Of a DNA stretch of 64,000 nt, positions 8,641-17,321 are shown one piece after another. Source of the stretch: Streptomyces violaceoruber. GTDB taxonomy: Bacteria > Actinomycetota > Actinomycetes > Streptomycetales > Streptomycetaceae. The position numbers and the translations under genes are program-made. The notes below the pieces were generated by a model. It made no database searches, was not told the DNA's origin, and was given only the letters and a program-made list of their open reading frames with translations. The stretch is taken from assembly GCA_000720805.1 (NCBI GenBank), contig JODI01000007.1, positions 124,001-188,000 on the forward strand, in the 5' to 3' direction. The first letter of the stretch is position 1. Every line of letters begins with the position of its first letter.

Positions 8641-10101
8641 TCAGTTGGTCGCGGTCAGGCCCGCGCCGTCCTGGGCGCCCGCGCCCGTGTCCTGACCGGT
8701 GCCGGACTCCTGACCTGCGCCGGCTTCCTGACCCGCGCCGGCTTCCTGGCCCGCACCGGTCTCGTCACCGGCCCCGGGCTCCTGGCCCGCACCGGCTCCC
8801 GCACCGTTGCCGGCCTCCTGACCGGCGCCGGCCTCGTCGCCCGCGCCGGCTTCCTGGCCCGCACCGGCTCCGTCACCGGCGCCGGCCTCTCCGCCGCCGG
8901 CCTGATCGCCGGCACCGGCCTCGCCACCCGCACCGGCCTCGCCGCCGGCCTGGTCGCCCGCGCCGCCGCCGGCCGCGTCACCCGCGCCGAGGGTCGCGCC
9001 GACCGCCTGCAGGGCGGTGGTGACCGGCTGGAAGAAGGTCTCGCCACCGGCCGTACAGTCGCCGCTGCCGCCGGAGGTCAGACCGATGGCCTGACCCTCC
9101 TGGGTGAAGAGCGAGCCGCCGCTGTCGCCCGGCTCGGCGCAGACGTCGGTCTGGATGAGCCCGGTGACGGTGCCCTCGGGGTAGTTGACGGTGGCGTCGA
9201 GTCCGAGCACCTGACCGTCGTTGAGACCGGTGGTGCTGCCCATCCGCAGGACCTGCGCACCGACCGTGGCCTCCGCGGCCTCGGTGATCTGGACGGTCTG
9301 GCCGCCGCCCACGTTGACCTCGCTGGGGGCGACGGTCGCCGGGTCGTCGTACTTCACCAGTGCGAAGTCGCCGTCGCCGGGGAAGGTCGCCTGGTCGACG
9401 GTGGCGATCGGCTGGCCGTCCTGCGCGTCCGACCACTGCTCGGCGGCGACACCGCAGTGTCCGGCGGTCAGGAACGCGGGGCTGCCGTCGCCCGCGGTGA
9501 CGTTGAAGCCGAGGGAGCAGCGGGCGCCGCCGCCGAAGATGGCGTCACCGCCGGAGACGAAGGTCTTGAAGGTGCCGGCCGACTTCTTGATGGTCGCCAT
9601 GCCGGAGCCGAGCGTCTCGACGGTCGATTCCAGTCTGTCCCACTTGCTGCCGGTGACCGTGCTGTCCGCGGTGACCAGGATCTTGTTCGTCTTCGGGTCG
9701 ACGGCCCAGGAGGTGCCCGGGATGGTCGCCTTGGCCTTCAGGGTCTGCGCGCCGGCCTCGAGTTCGGTGAGGCTGTTTTCGACCTCGCGGACCTTCGCAC
9801 CCGCCTTCTTCGCCTGGACGACCACGTTGTTGTTGTCGCCCGATATGACGTTGACGACGAGTTGCTGGCTGTCGGTGTCGTAGTACGAACCGGCGAAGGC
9901 GTCACCGAGCAGACCTGCGAGCTGTGAGGCGAGGTCCGAGGCGTCGCCGGCCTTCAGAGTCTTCGGCGCGGCGGCGGCGTCGTTCGAAGCGCCGTCCTGG
10001 GACGCGTTGGCGTTGGGGAGCAGAATCGCGGCTGCTCCGAGCGCCACCACGCTGCCCGCCGCTATCGCGGCCTTGCGCTTCGGAATTCGCTTGTGACTCA
10101 A
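8641..10101 (-). CDS. Secreted chymotrypsin-like serine protease with acidic Gly/Ala repeat tail
   Basis: A 486-residue S1-family (streptogrisin/alpha-lytic-like) protease. It starts at TTG 10101, placed eight bases after AGGAGG; the start MSHKRIPKRKAAIAAG gives a classic signal peptide cut near ANA-S (residue 33). Residues 40-180 are a propeptide. The mature domain carries His215 (LTAGHC), Asp245 (GDGDFALV) and Ser327 (EPGDSGGS), plus Cys195/Cys216 and Cys321/Cys349 as likely disulfides. Residues 372-486 form an unusual tail of GAGDEAG/GAGQEAG-like repeats with no Lys or Arg. Secreted Streptomyces proteases normally end soon after the catalytic domain. The tail may anchor to the cell wall or act as a linker; it has no LPXTG motif. 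The subtilisin inhibitor at 23.3 kb is a conceivable regulator of such enzymes. Confidence 0.9.
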   Translation of the reverse strand: MSHKRIPKRKAAIAAGSVVALGAAAILLPNANASQDGASNDAAAAPKTLKAGDASDLASQLAGLLGDAFAGSYYDTDSQQLVVNVISGDNNNVVVQAKKAGAKVREVENSLTELEAGAQTLKAKATIPGTSWAVDPKTNKILVTADSTVTGSKWDRLESTVETLGSGMATIKKSAGTFKTFVSGGDAIFGGGARCSLGFNVTAGDGSPAFLTAGHCGVAAEQWSDAQDGQPIATVDQATFPGDGDFALVKYDDPATVAPSEVNVGGGQTVQITEAAEATVGAQVLRMGSTTGLNDGQVLGLDATVNYPEGTVTGLIQTDVCAEPGDSGGSLFTQEGQAIGLTSGGSGDCTAGGETFFQPVTTALQAVGATLGAGDAAGGGAGDQAGGEAGAGGEAGAGDQAGGGEAGAGDGAGAGQEAGAGDEAGAGQEAGNGAGAGAGQEPGAGDETGAGQEAGAGQEAGAGQESGTGQDTGAGAQDGAGLTATN

Positions 10102-11010
10102 ACTTCTCGACCTCCTGAGGGACCGGAGTCTGCTGCCTGGTGCGGCAGTTGTTGGGGCGCCTGGATGGCTGGAGGTACGGGCGGGGGGCGCGGGGCGTTC
10201 AATTCCGTTTCCGCGCGCCGGGCGCACGGTACCGATTCGGCCATGGCTCAACCCGTACGGCCGGCGCGGGGATCAATCCCCCATATGGCGATGACGACCG
10301 CCCACATATGGCGATGATGACCGCCGAAGCCGACAACATCCTCGCCGCACGGCTTCGCCCTCGCGAACCCTCCAACCGGTCCTGATGTCGGCGGCGTCGG
10401 GGCGGCGATGCGGGTGTCCGCGGCCCGGTGACGACGTATCGGCAGCCGACGTGCTTCGAGCGTGCGGCGGCCGGCGCGGATGTCTTGATCGAAGCGGTTG
10501 CCCCCCGCTGGGGGCGATCGCGGGCTGCGTACGTCCCGCCCACGTCCGGGCCGACACAGTCGGCAATCGGTCAGTGACCGTCCGTCTCGAACGGCGAGCC
10601 GAATCCCCCCTTCAGGGAATCTGCACATCGGCTGCCCAACGAAGGCACCGTGCGCGAAAGTTCTCCACAGGCCCGAAACGCCCGCCGACCATTGGCGCGG
10701 ACTGTCGGATTCGCTCCCCGGACCGCAAGGGCTCGTGTGAGCCGATGCCGCCCGCCGTGTGAAGAAGTCGCCATCAACCCGTGCCCACTCCTGCACCAAA
10801 CGGTACCTCTGAGGCACAAGTGCGCTGGTGAGACGCATGGTTGATTGGAAGCGCGGAGCCGCCGCGTGCTTTGATCCATCGCACCGCAGGGGCCGTCAAG
10901 GGCTCTTCGGCAACGGACGCCCCCGGCGCCTGCGGTCGCGGCCGTCCATCTGTCCCCCAGAGGGGGCCGCTCCCCCCTTGTGAAATACCCATACGAAGGG
11001 AAGTTCCATC
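10102..11010. other. Gene-free region between protease and NHLM precursor
   Basis: About 900 bases separate the divergent protease and peptide genes. Frames here lack Streptomyces codon bias and overlap on both strands, so I call no gene. It must hold the promoters of both transcription units. The clear landmark is the 23-bp-spaced direct repeat at 10282-10325, about 180 bases upstream of the protease start. The 300 bases before the precursor are less GC-rich than the genes. Confidence 0.6.
10282..10325. repeat. Direct repeat CATATGGCGATGA(C/T)GACCGCC, two copies
   Basis: Two 21-base copies (10282-10302 and 10305-10325) differ at one position and are spaced 23 bases start to start, about two helical turns. 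Each contains the palindrome CATATG. The arrangement suits a dimeric regulator bound twice upstream of the protease promoter. No regulator can be assigned. Confidence 0.6.
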
Positions 11011-11226
11011 ATGAACTCCACCCCCCAGGTTCAGACCGTCGAGATCTCCGACGCCGAGCTCGACAACGTCTCCGGCGGCCTGGCCGTGAACGCCCTCGGC
11101 ACCGTCACCGGCCTGGTGGACGGCATTGCCCCGGTTTCCGGCCTGGTCAACACGGGCGTCAGCACCGTCGAGGGTGTCACCGGCCTGAACACCGCCCCGG
11201 TCTCGGGCCTGGTCGCCGGTCTCTGA
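11011..11226 (+). CDS. NHLM-type double-glycine precursor peptide
   Basis: A 71-residue peptide. The leader, MNSTPQVQTVEISDAELDNVSGG, has the acidic ELDxVSGG pattern cleaved by C39 peptidases after Gly23. The predicted core is 48 residues, begins LAVNALGTVTG, and has no Cys, Lys, Arg, His or aromatic residue. It is rich in Gly, Val, Leu and Thr/Ser, and APVSGLV occurs twice (residues 40-46 and 63-69). The ATG follows GAAGGGAAG. The three following genes encode a matching adaptor, a C39-peptidase ABC exporter and a second ABC protein. No lanthionine synthetase, YcaO, radical SAM or nitrile-hydratase-like enzyme is adjacent, so the product may be exported unmodified. Role (bacteriocin, signal or surface peptide) is unknown. 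Confidence 0.85.
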   Translation: MNSTPQVQTVEISDAELDNVSGGLAVNALGTVTGLVDGIAPVSGLVNTGVSTVEGVTGLNTAPVSGLVAGL

Positions 11227-11249
11227 CCGCACCTTTTATGACTGATGAG

Positions 11250-11276
11250 TCCCGGAGCCGTCCTGCGGTTCCGGGA
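11250..11276 (+). terminator. Hairpin between precursor and exporter genes (likely attenuator)
   Basis: TCCCGGAGCCG and CGGTTCCGGGA form an 11-bp stem (one G-U pair) with a five-base loop, followed by TTCT. It sits 24 bases after the precursor stop and 48 before the adaptor start. Such partial terminators let the peptide message exceed that of its transporter; readthrough is inferred because the next genes lack an obvious promoter. Confidence 0.65.
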
Positions 11277-11323
11277 TTCTCGGTTGCCGTAAAAGATCTC
11301 TCCCACAGGTGAGGGAAAGTTCC

Positions 11324-12130
11324 GTGCAGTTCCGCCAACAGGCCCTCGCCAAGCTCCAGTCGCCCGAAGAGCTCGACCTTCCGGTGCGCTTCGCCCGCCC
11401 CCAGGGCTGGCTCGCGCTGTCCGTGACGGTGGTCGTCATGGCGGCCGCGTCCGTGTGGGCGGTCACCGGATCGGTGGCCTCCACGGTCAGCGCGCCCGCG
11501 ATCCTCACGCACGGGCAGGGCAGTTACATCCTGCAGAGCCCCGTGGCCGGGCAGGTCACCGCCGTCGTCGCCGAGCAGGGCGAGCGGCTGCCGGCGAACG
11601 CGCCGGTGCTGAAGGTCCGTACGGCCGACGGCGAGACCGTGGTGCGCACGGTCGCCGCGGGCCGGATCACCGGGCTCGCCGCCACCATCGGGCAGATCAT
11701 CCGGACCGGCGCGAACGTCGCCGCGGTGGAGAAGGTCGCCCGGGCCTCCGATCCCCTGTACGCGACGGTGTACGTGCCCGCCGAGAACGCGGCCACCGTT
11801 CCCGCGAACGCGTCCGTGGACCTGACCGTGCAGTCGGTGCCGACACAGGAGTACGGCGTGTTGCGGGGCCATGTGAAGTCAGTGGACCGCTCCGCCCAGT
11901 CGGCGCAGCAGATCGCCGCGTTCCTCGGCGACAGTCAGCTCGGCGAACAGTTCACCGAGGACGGCAGACCGGTGGCCGTCCTGGTGAAGCTGGACAAGTC
12001 GTCCGGCACGAAGAGCGGTTACCGGTGGTCGTCCGCGGACGGGCCGCCGTTCGCCCTCACCTCCATGACGACCGCCACGGGTGCCATCCGGTTGGCCGAC
12101 CAGCATCCCGTCGACTGGCTGCTGCCGTGA
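11324..12130 (+). CDS. NHLM exporter membrane-fusion (HlyD-like) adaptor
   Basis: A 268-residue HlyD-family adaptor for the peptide exporter. An N-terminal cytosolic stretch (MQFRQQALAKLQSPEELDLPVRFARP) precedes one membrane helix at about residues 35-57, then a biotinyl/lipoyl-like barrel (LQSPVAGQVTAVVAEQGERLP). The coiled-coil hairpin of Gram-negative HlyD proteins is absent, as expected for a Gram-positive NHLM adaptor. The GTG at 11324 follows AGGTGAGGGAAAG; the earlier GTG at 11309 would lie inside that ribosome site. The stop overlaps the next start (GTGA), showing coupling to the ABC gene. Confidence 0.85.
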   Translation: MQFRQQALAKLQSPEELDLPVRFARPQGWLALSVTVVVMAAASVWAVTGSVASTVSAPAILTHGQGSYILQSPVAGQVTAVVAEQGERLPANAPVLKVRTADGETVVRTVAAGRITGLAATIGQIIRTGANVAAVEKVARASDPLYATVYVPAENAATVPANASVDLTVQSVPTQEYGVLRGHVKSVDRSAQSAQQIAAFLGDSQLGEQFTEDGRPVAVLVKLDKSSGTKSGYRWSSADGPPFALTSMTTATGAIRLADQHPVDWLLP

Positions 12131-14349
12131 GCGCCGCGCAGGACACCCGCGGCAGGCGCCGCGCCGCGCCGCCCAAGCGGCCCGTCCCCAAGGGGAGGGC
12201 GAAGACCGTCCGCACGCCCACCGTGCTCCAGATGGAGGCGGTCGAGTGTGGCGCCGCCTCGCTGGCGATGGTGCTGGGCCACTACGGCAAGCACGTTCCG
12301 CTGGAGGAGCTGCGTATCGCCTGCGGTGTGTCCCGGGACGGCTCGCGCGCCAGCAACCTGTTGAAGGCGGCGCGCAGTTACGGCCTGACCGCCAAGGGCA
12401 TGCAGATGGACACGGCCGCCCTCGCCGAGGTGAAGACACCGGCCGTGCTGTTCTGGGAGTTCAACCACTACGTCGTCTACGACGGCATGGGCCGCCGCTT
12501 CGGGCGCCGGGGCGTGTACATCAACGACCCCGGCAAGGGCCGTCGTTTCGTGCCCATGGAGGACTTCGACGGCAGCTTCACCGGTGTCGTGCTGGTGATG
12601 GAGCCCGGCGAGGGTTTCGCGCGGGGCGGGCGCAAGCCGGGCGTGCTGGGCGCGATGCCGGCCCGGCTGCGCGGCACCGCCGCCACAATGCCGGCGGCGG
12701 TGCTGGCGAGTCTGCTGCTGGTGCTGGTCGGCGCCGCCGTGCCCGCGCTGAGCCGCACCTATATCGACATGTTCCTGATCGGGGGTCAGACCTCCCTGCT
12801 CGGCGTGCTGTTCGCGTCGATGGGGGCCAGCGTGCTGCTCACCCTGGTGCTGACCTGGCTGCAACAGGCGAACCTGCTGCACGGCCGCATCATCTCCTCC
12901 ACCCTCTCCAGCGCCCGCTTCCTGCGCCATCTGCTGCGGCTGCCGGTCACCTTCTTCTCCCAGCGCAGCCCGGCCGACCTGGTGCAGCGCCTCCAGTCGA
13001 ACGACCAGGTGGCCGAGACCCTGGCCCGCGACCTCGCGGCGGCGGGCGTCGACGCGGTGGTCGTCGTCCTGTACGCGGTCCTGCTCTACACCTACGACCC
13101 GCAGCTGACGTACGTCGGCATCGGCGTGGCCCTGCTGAACGTGGTGGCCATGCGGGTCGTCATCAAGTTGCGCGCCACCCGCACGGCGAAGCTGCGCGCC
13201 GACAGCGCCCGGCTCACCAACACCGCCTACACCGGTCTGCAGTTGATCGAGACGATGAAGGCGACCGGCGGCGAGGACGGCTACTTCCGCAAGTGGGCCG
13301 GGCAGCACGCCACCACGCTGGAGGAACAGCAGCGGCTCGGCGTGCCGAGCGCCTGGCTGGGCGTGGTCGCGCCGACGCTGGCCTCGCTGAACAGCGCGCT
13401 GATCCTGTGGATCGGCGGGATGCGGGCGGTGGAGGGCGGCATCTCGGTCGGCCTGCTGGTCGCCTTCCAGGCGCTGGTCACCCGCTTCACCGCCCCGATC
13501 ACCCGCCTCAACGGCGTCGCGGGCCGCATCCAGGACTTCGCCGCCGACGTGGCCCGCCTGAAGGACGTGGAGAACTTCCAGGCGGACCCGCTCTACGACC
13601 GTCCGGGCGCCGCGGAGTCGACGCGCCGCCTGCACGGCCATGTCGAGCTGGAGAACATCACCTTCGGCTACAACCCGCTGGACAAGCCGCTGCTGACCGG
13701 CTTCGACCTGTCCGTCGGCCCGGGACAGCAGGTGGCGCTGGTCGGCGGCTCGGGCAGCGGCAAGTCGACGGTGTCCCGGCTGATCTCGGGCCTGTACACG
13801 CCCTGGGAGGGCGTCATCCGCATCGACGGGCAGCGCCTGGACGACATCCCGCGCGGGGCGCTGGCGGCCTCCGTCTCCTTCGTGGACCAGGACGTGTTCC
13901 TCTTCGAGGGCACGGTCCGCGACAACGTGGCGCTGTGGGACCCGTCCATCCCGGACGACGCGGTGGTGGACGCCCTGCGGGACGCGGCCCTGTACGACGT
14001 GATCGTGCGACGGCCCGGCGGCATCCACAGCAGGGTCGAGCAGGACGGCCGCAACTTCTCCGGCGGCCAGCGCCAGCGCCTGGAGATCGCCCGGGCGTTG
14101 GTGCGCCGGCCCAGCATCCTGGTGCTGGACGAGGTGACCAGCGCGCTGGACGCGGAGACCGAGCTGGTGGTCATGGACAACCTGCGCAAGCGCGGCTGTG
14201 CCTGTGTGGTCATCGCACACCGGCTCAGCACCGTGCGCGACAGCGACGAGATCGTCGTACTCGAACACGGCACGATCGTGGAGCGCGGGCGGCACGAGGA
14301 ACTGGTGGCGCGCGGTGGCGCGTACGCCCAGCTGGTCAGGGAGCACTGA
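12127..14349 (+). CDS. NHLM peptidase-containing ABC exporter (C39 peptidase, permease, ATPase)
   Basis: A 740-residue fusion that removes the precursor leader and pumps the core peptide out. The N-terminal C39 peptidase shows Cys41 in QMEAVECGAASLAMVLGHYG, His114 in EFNHYVVYDG and Asp134 in INDPGKG, the full catalytic set. It is followed by a six-helix transporter domain (about 175-470). The nucleotide-binding domain has Walker A GGSGSGKST, signature FSGGQRQRLEIARALV, Walker B ILVLDEVTSALD and the switch histidine in VIAHRLS. The GTG start overlaps the adaptor stop. The peptidase matches the double-glycine motif in the upstream peptide, which is the strongest functional link in the cluster. 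Confidence 0.93.
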   Translation: MSAAQDTRGRRRAAPPKRPVPKGRAKTVRTPTVLQMEAVECGAASLAMVLGHYGKHVPLEELRIACGVSRDGSRASNLLKAARSYGLTAKGMQMDTAALAEVKTPAVLFWEFNHYVVYDGMGRRFGRRGVYINDPGKGRRFVPMEDFDGSFTGVVLVMEPGEGFARGGRKPGVLGAMPARLRGTAATMPAAVLASLLLVLVGAAVPALSRTYIDMFLIGGQTSLLGVLFASMGASVLLTLVLTWLQQANLLHGRIISSTLSSARFLRHLLRLPVTFFSQRSPADLVQRLQSNDQVAETLARDLAAAGVDAVVVVLYAVLLYTYDPQLTYVGIGVALLNVVAMRVVIKLRATRTAKLRADSARLTNTAYTGLQLIETMKATGGEDGYFRKWAGQHATTLEEQQRLGVPSAWLGVVAPTLASLNSALILWIGGMRAVEGGISVGLLVAFQALVTRFTAPITRLNGVAGRIQDFAADVARLKDVENFQADPLYDRPGAAESTRRLHGHVELENITFGYNPLDKPLLTGFDLSVGPGQQVALVGGSGSGKSTVSRLISGLYTPWEGVIRIDGQRLDDIPRGALAASVSFVDQDVFLFEGTVRDNVALWDPSIPDDAVVDALRDAALYDVIVRRPGGIHSRVEQDGRNFSGGQRQRLEIARALVRRPSILVLDEVTSALDAETELVVMDNLRKRGCACVVIAHRLSTVRDSDEIVVLEHGTIVERGRHEELVARGGAYAQLVREH

Positions 14350-14350
14350 G

Positions 14351-17167
14351 ATGACGACCGCACCCGAGGGAGACCTCGTTCTCGGCGCGCTCGGTTCCAT
14401 GGGCACGCCCCTCGACTGCGCCGGCTTCACCCGCCTCGACCTCGAAGGACCGCAGGTCCTGTGGCTGGTCGCGGCGGGGGCCCTGGACCTGTTCGCGGTC
14501 GACGCCGAGCAGCAGGGCCACTGGCACCACCTCGGCCGGCTGGAGGCGGGCTCGCTGCTGCTCGGGCCGGTCGCCGGTCCCCAGCACACGCTCGTGGCGC
14601 GGCCGCTCAGGGACTGTGTGGTGCACCGGATCAATCTGCGGGAGCTCCACCAGCCCGCGAACACCCAGACCTGGTCCTACGACGAGTACGGCAACCCCCA
14701 GTACGTACCGCCGACGACGAGCCCGCTGGAGTACGCCCTCGCCCTGGGCGTCGGCCGCAGCCTGTCCATCCTCTTCCAGGCACCGATGGCCACCGAGCGG
14801 GCCGCCGCCCTCACCGACGACGACGTGTTCTGGATGCAGGTGCCGCCGGGCAGCGTGCAGTACGGCTCGGTGTACGGCGCCGAGGCGGCGGCCGACCTGC
14901 TGATGGACCCGGCGGTCTGGCAGAGCATGGTCGACCAGCAGTACCGGCTGCTGACCACCCTGGACCGCTGGATCGAGCAGCTGGAGCGGACGCACGAGTC
15001 GCGGACGGCGGCCGGGATCAAGGCCGGTGAGGCGGTTCGCGCGCACGCGGACCGGACGCTGCTGGCGTCGATCGGCAAGCGGTCCGGCCGGCACACCACG
15101 GCCGCCGACGCGGACGCGAGTTACGCCGCGTGCAAGCTGGTCGCCCAGGCGGCCGGTATCCCCCTCTCCGAGCCCGCGCAGTCCGGCACCGAGAGCGACC
15201 GCCTCGATCCGGTCGAGCGGATCGCGATCGCCTCCCGGGTGCGTACCAGGGTCGTGCGCCTCGACGGCCGTTGGTGGCGGGACGACGTCGGCCCGCTGGT
15301 GGGTCACCGGGCCCTGTCCGGGGCGCCGGTCGCGCTGCTGTGGCGGCGCGGCGGGTACGTGGCCGTCCATCCGGCGACCGGTCGGGAGACACCCATCGAG
15401 AAGGCGAACGCGGAGGAGTTCGAGCCGCGCGCGGTGATGTTCTACCGCCCGCTGCCGGACCGGCCGCTCAGTCCGCTCCGGCTGCTGCGTTTCAGCGTGC
15501 GCGGCACCGGCGGGGACCTGACGAACCTCCTGATCAGTGGACTGGTGACGGTCGCGATCGGGGCGCTGGTGCCGATCGCGACCGGCAAGGTGCTCGGCGA
15601 GTACGTCCCGAAGGCGCAGAGCGATCTGATCGTCCAGGCCTGCCTGGCGGTGATGGTCAGCAGTGTGGTGGCGGCCGCCTTCATGCTGCTGCAGAACCTG
15701 ACCATGCTCCGGCTGGAGGGCCGGATCGAGTCCACGCTCCAGCCCGCCGTGTGGGACCGGCTGCTGCGGCTGCCGACGAAGTTCTTCACCCAGCGCTCCA
15801 CCGGCGAGCTGGCGAGCGCGGCCATGGGCATCAGCGCGATCCGCCGGATGATGGCGGGCATCGGACCGGTGGTCGCCCAGTCGGTGACCGTCGGCGCGAT
15901 GAACCTGGGGCTGCTGTTCTGGTACAGCGTCCCGATGGCGTTCGCGGCGATCGGCATGCTCGTCGTCATCGCGGCGGTCTTCCTGGGGCTCGGACTGTGG
16001 CAGGTGCGCTGGCAGCGGCGCCTGGTCGTGCTCGGCAACAAGCTCAACAACCAGGCCTTCCAGACCCTGCGCGGCCTGCCGAAGCTCAGGGTCGCGGCGG
16101 CCGAGAACTACGCGTACGCGGCCTGGGCCTCCCAGTTCGCGCGCAGCCGTGAGCTCCAGCAGAAGGTGGGGCGCATCAAGAACCTCACCACGGTGATGGG
16201 CGCCGTGTATCTGCCGTTGTGCTCCCTGCTGATGTTCATGCTGCTCGCGGGCCCGGCGCGCGGGACGATGTCGGCGGCCTCCTTCCTCACCTTCAACACG
16301 TCGGTGACGATGCTGCTGACCGCCGTCACCCAGCTGACCGGCTCCTTCGTCTCGGCGGTGTCCGCGCTGCCGCTGTTCGAGGAGATCAAGCCGGTCCTGG
16401 ACGCCACGCCGGAGGTGCGCACGGCGAGCACCCGGCCGGGCCCGTTGACCGGCGCGCTCGAGGCACGCCGTCTGTCGTTCCGCTACTCCGACGACGGCCC
16501 CCTGGTCCTGGACGACGTGTCGTTCGCGATCCGCCCGGGCGAGTTCGTCGCGATCGTCGGCCCGAGCGGCTGCGGCAAGTCGACCCTGCTGAGGCTGCTG
16601 ATCGGCTTCGACAAACCGGTCTCGGGCAGTGTGCTGTACGACGGTCAGGACCTGGCCGCCCTCGACCAGTCCGCCGTACGCCGGCAGTGCGGGGTGGTGC
16701 TCCAGCACGCGCAGCCGTTCACCGGCTCGATCCTGGACGTCATCTGCGGCACCGAACCGTACACGCCGGAGGAGGCGTTGGCGGCGGCCGAGATGGCGGG
16801 GCTCGCCGAGGACATCAAGCGGATGCCGATGGGCCTCCACACGATCGTCTCGGGCAGCGGGGCGATCTCCGGCGGGCAGCGCCAGCGCCTGATGATCGCG
16901 CAGGCGTTGATCCGCCGCCCGCGCATCCTCTTCTTCGACGAGGCGACCAGCGCCCTCGACAACGAGACGCAGCGCACGGTCATCGAGAGCACCAAGGCCC
17001 TCAACGCCACCCGCGTCGTCATCGCGCACCGTCTGTCGACGGTCCTGGACGCCGACCGGGTGATCGTGATGGAGGACGGCAAGGTCGCCCAGCAGGGCCC
17101 GCCCGCGCAGCTCCTCGCGGACACCGGGGGCCGGCTGTACGAGCTGGTGCGGCGCCAGATGGCGTGA
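14351..17167 (+). CDS. NHLM second ABC transporter (permease/ATPase, no peptidase)
   Basis: A 938-residue ABC protein starting one base after the previous stop. Residues 1-390 are the long N-terminal region typical of the second NHLM exporter subunit. It contains a cyclic-nucleotide-binding-like beta fold at the start and a stretch with WRRGGYVAVHP and MFYRPLP that resembles a C39-like fold without catalytic Cys or His. A six-helix membrane domain (about 395-680) follows, then an ATPase with Walker A GPSGCGKST, signature SGGQRQRLMIAQAL and Walker B ILFFDEATSALD. It probably heterodimerises with the C39 exporter. The Walker B Glu is intact, so both ATP sites could be active. It is the last gene of the operon; no clear terminator follows. 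Confidence 0.9.
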   Translation: MTTAPEGDLVLGALGSMGTPLDCAGFTRLDLEGPQVLWLVAAGALDLFAVDAEQQGHWHHLGRLEAGSLLLGPVAGPQHTLVARPLRDCVVHRINLRELHQPANTQTWSYDEYGNPQYVPPTTSPLEYALALGVGRSLSILFQAPMATERAAALTDDDVFWMQVPPGSVQYGSVYGAEAAADLLMDPAVWQSMVDQQYRLLTTLDRWIEQLERTHESRTAAGIKAGEAVRAHADRTLLASIGKRSGRHTTAADADASYAACKLVAQAAGIPLSEPAQSGTESDRLDPVERIAIASRVRTRVVRLDGRWWRDDVGPLVGHRALSGAPVALLWRRGGYVAVHPATGRETPIEKANAEEFEPRAVMFYRPLPDRPLSPLRLLRFSVRGTGGDLTNLLISGLVTVAIGALVPIATGKVLGEYVPKAQSDLIVQACLAVMVSSVVAAAFMLLQNLTMLRLEGRIESTLQPAVWDRLLRLPTKFFTQRSTGELASAAMGISAIRRMMAGIGPVVAQSVTVGAMNLGLLFWYSVPMAFAAIGMLVVIAAVFLGLGLWQVRWQRRLVVLGNKLNNQAFQTLRGLPKLRVAAAENYAYAAWASQFARSRELQQKVGRIKNLTTVMGAVYLPLCSLLMFMLLAGPARGTMSAASFLTFNTSVTMLLTAVTQLTGSFVSAVSALPLFEEIKPVLDATPEVRTASTRPGPLTGALEARRLSFRYSDDGPLVLDDVSFAIRPGEFVAIVGPSGCGKSTLLRLLIGFDKPVSGSVLYDGQDLAALDQSAVRRQCGVVLQHAQPFTGSILDVICGTEPYTPEEALAAAEMAGLAEDIKRMPMGLHTIVSGSGAISGGQRQRLMIAQALIRRPRILFFDEATSALDNETQRTVIESTKALNATRVVIAHRLSTVLDADRVIVMEDGKVAQQGPPAQLLADTGGRLYELVRRQMA

Positions 17168-17218
17168 GCGCCGTCCATCGTCTCCGCGGCTTTCCCAGCT
17201 CCCCCAGCCCCCACTCAA

Positions 17219-17277
17219 CGAAACTTTGCCGTTTCGCTGGGAGTGGTCTAATCTCTCGGCGTACGAAACGGTTTCGT
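17219..17277 (+). promoter_or_regulatory. Promoter with two CGAAAC/GTTTCG operators for the MFS gene
   Basis: Two inverted repeats share half-sites: CGAAAC-N6-GTTTCG at 17219-17236 and ACGAAACGGTTTCGT at 17263-17277. Between them is a TCTAAT hexamer (17247-17252), 15 bases after TTGCCG (17226-17231), a plausible -10/-35 pair. One palindrome covers the -35 and the other the start-site region, a repressor layout. TetR-family control is typical for DHA2 exporters, but no TetR gene is adjacent. Confidence 0.65.
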
Positions 17278-17321
17278 TTACGTAGCCCGTCTCCGGACGA
17301 CTTCCCTGGAGTTGGTTCCCG

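Noticed and set aside
10248..10838. Minus-strand frames between protease and peptide gene
   Set aside because: Overlapping frames on both strands, Arg/Ser-rich, no ribosome site and no recognisable domain.
8641..11226. Serine protease as leader peptidase of the NHLM peptide
   Set aside because: The exporter already carries a complete C39 peptidase and the protease is secreted, divergently transcribed and 900 bases away.
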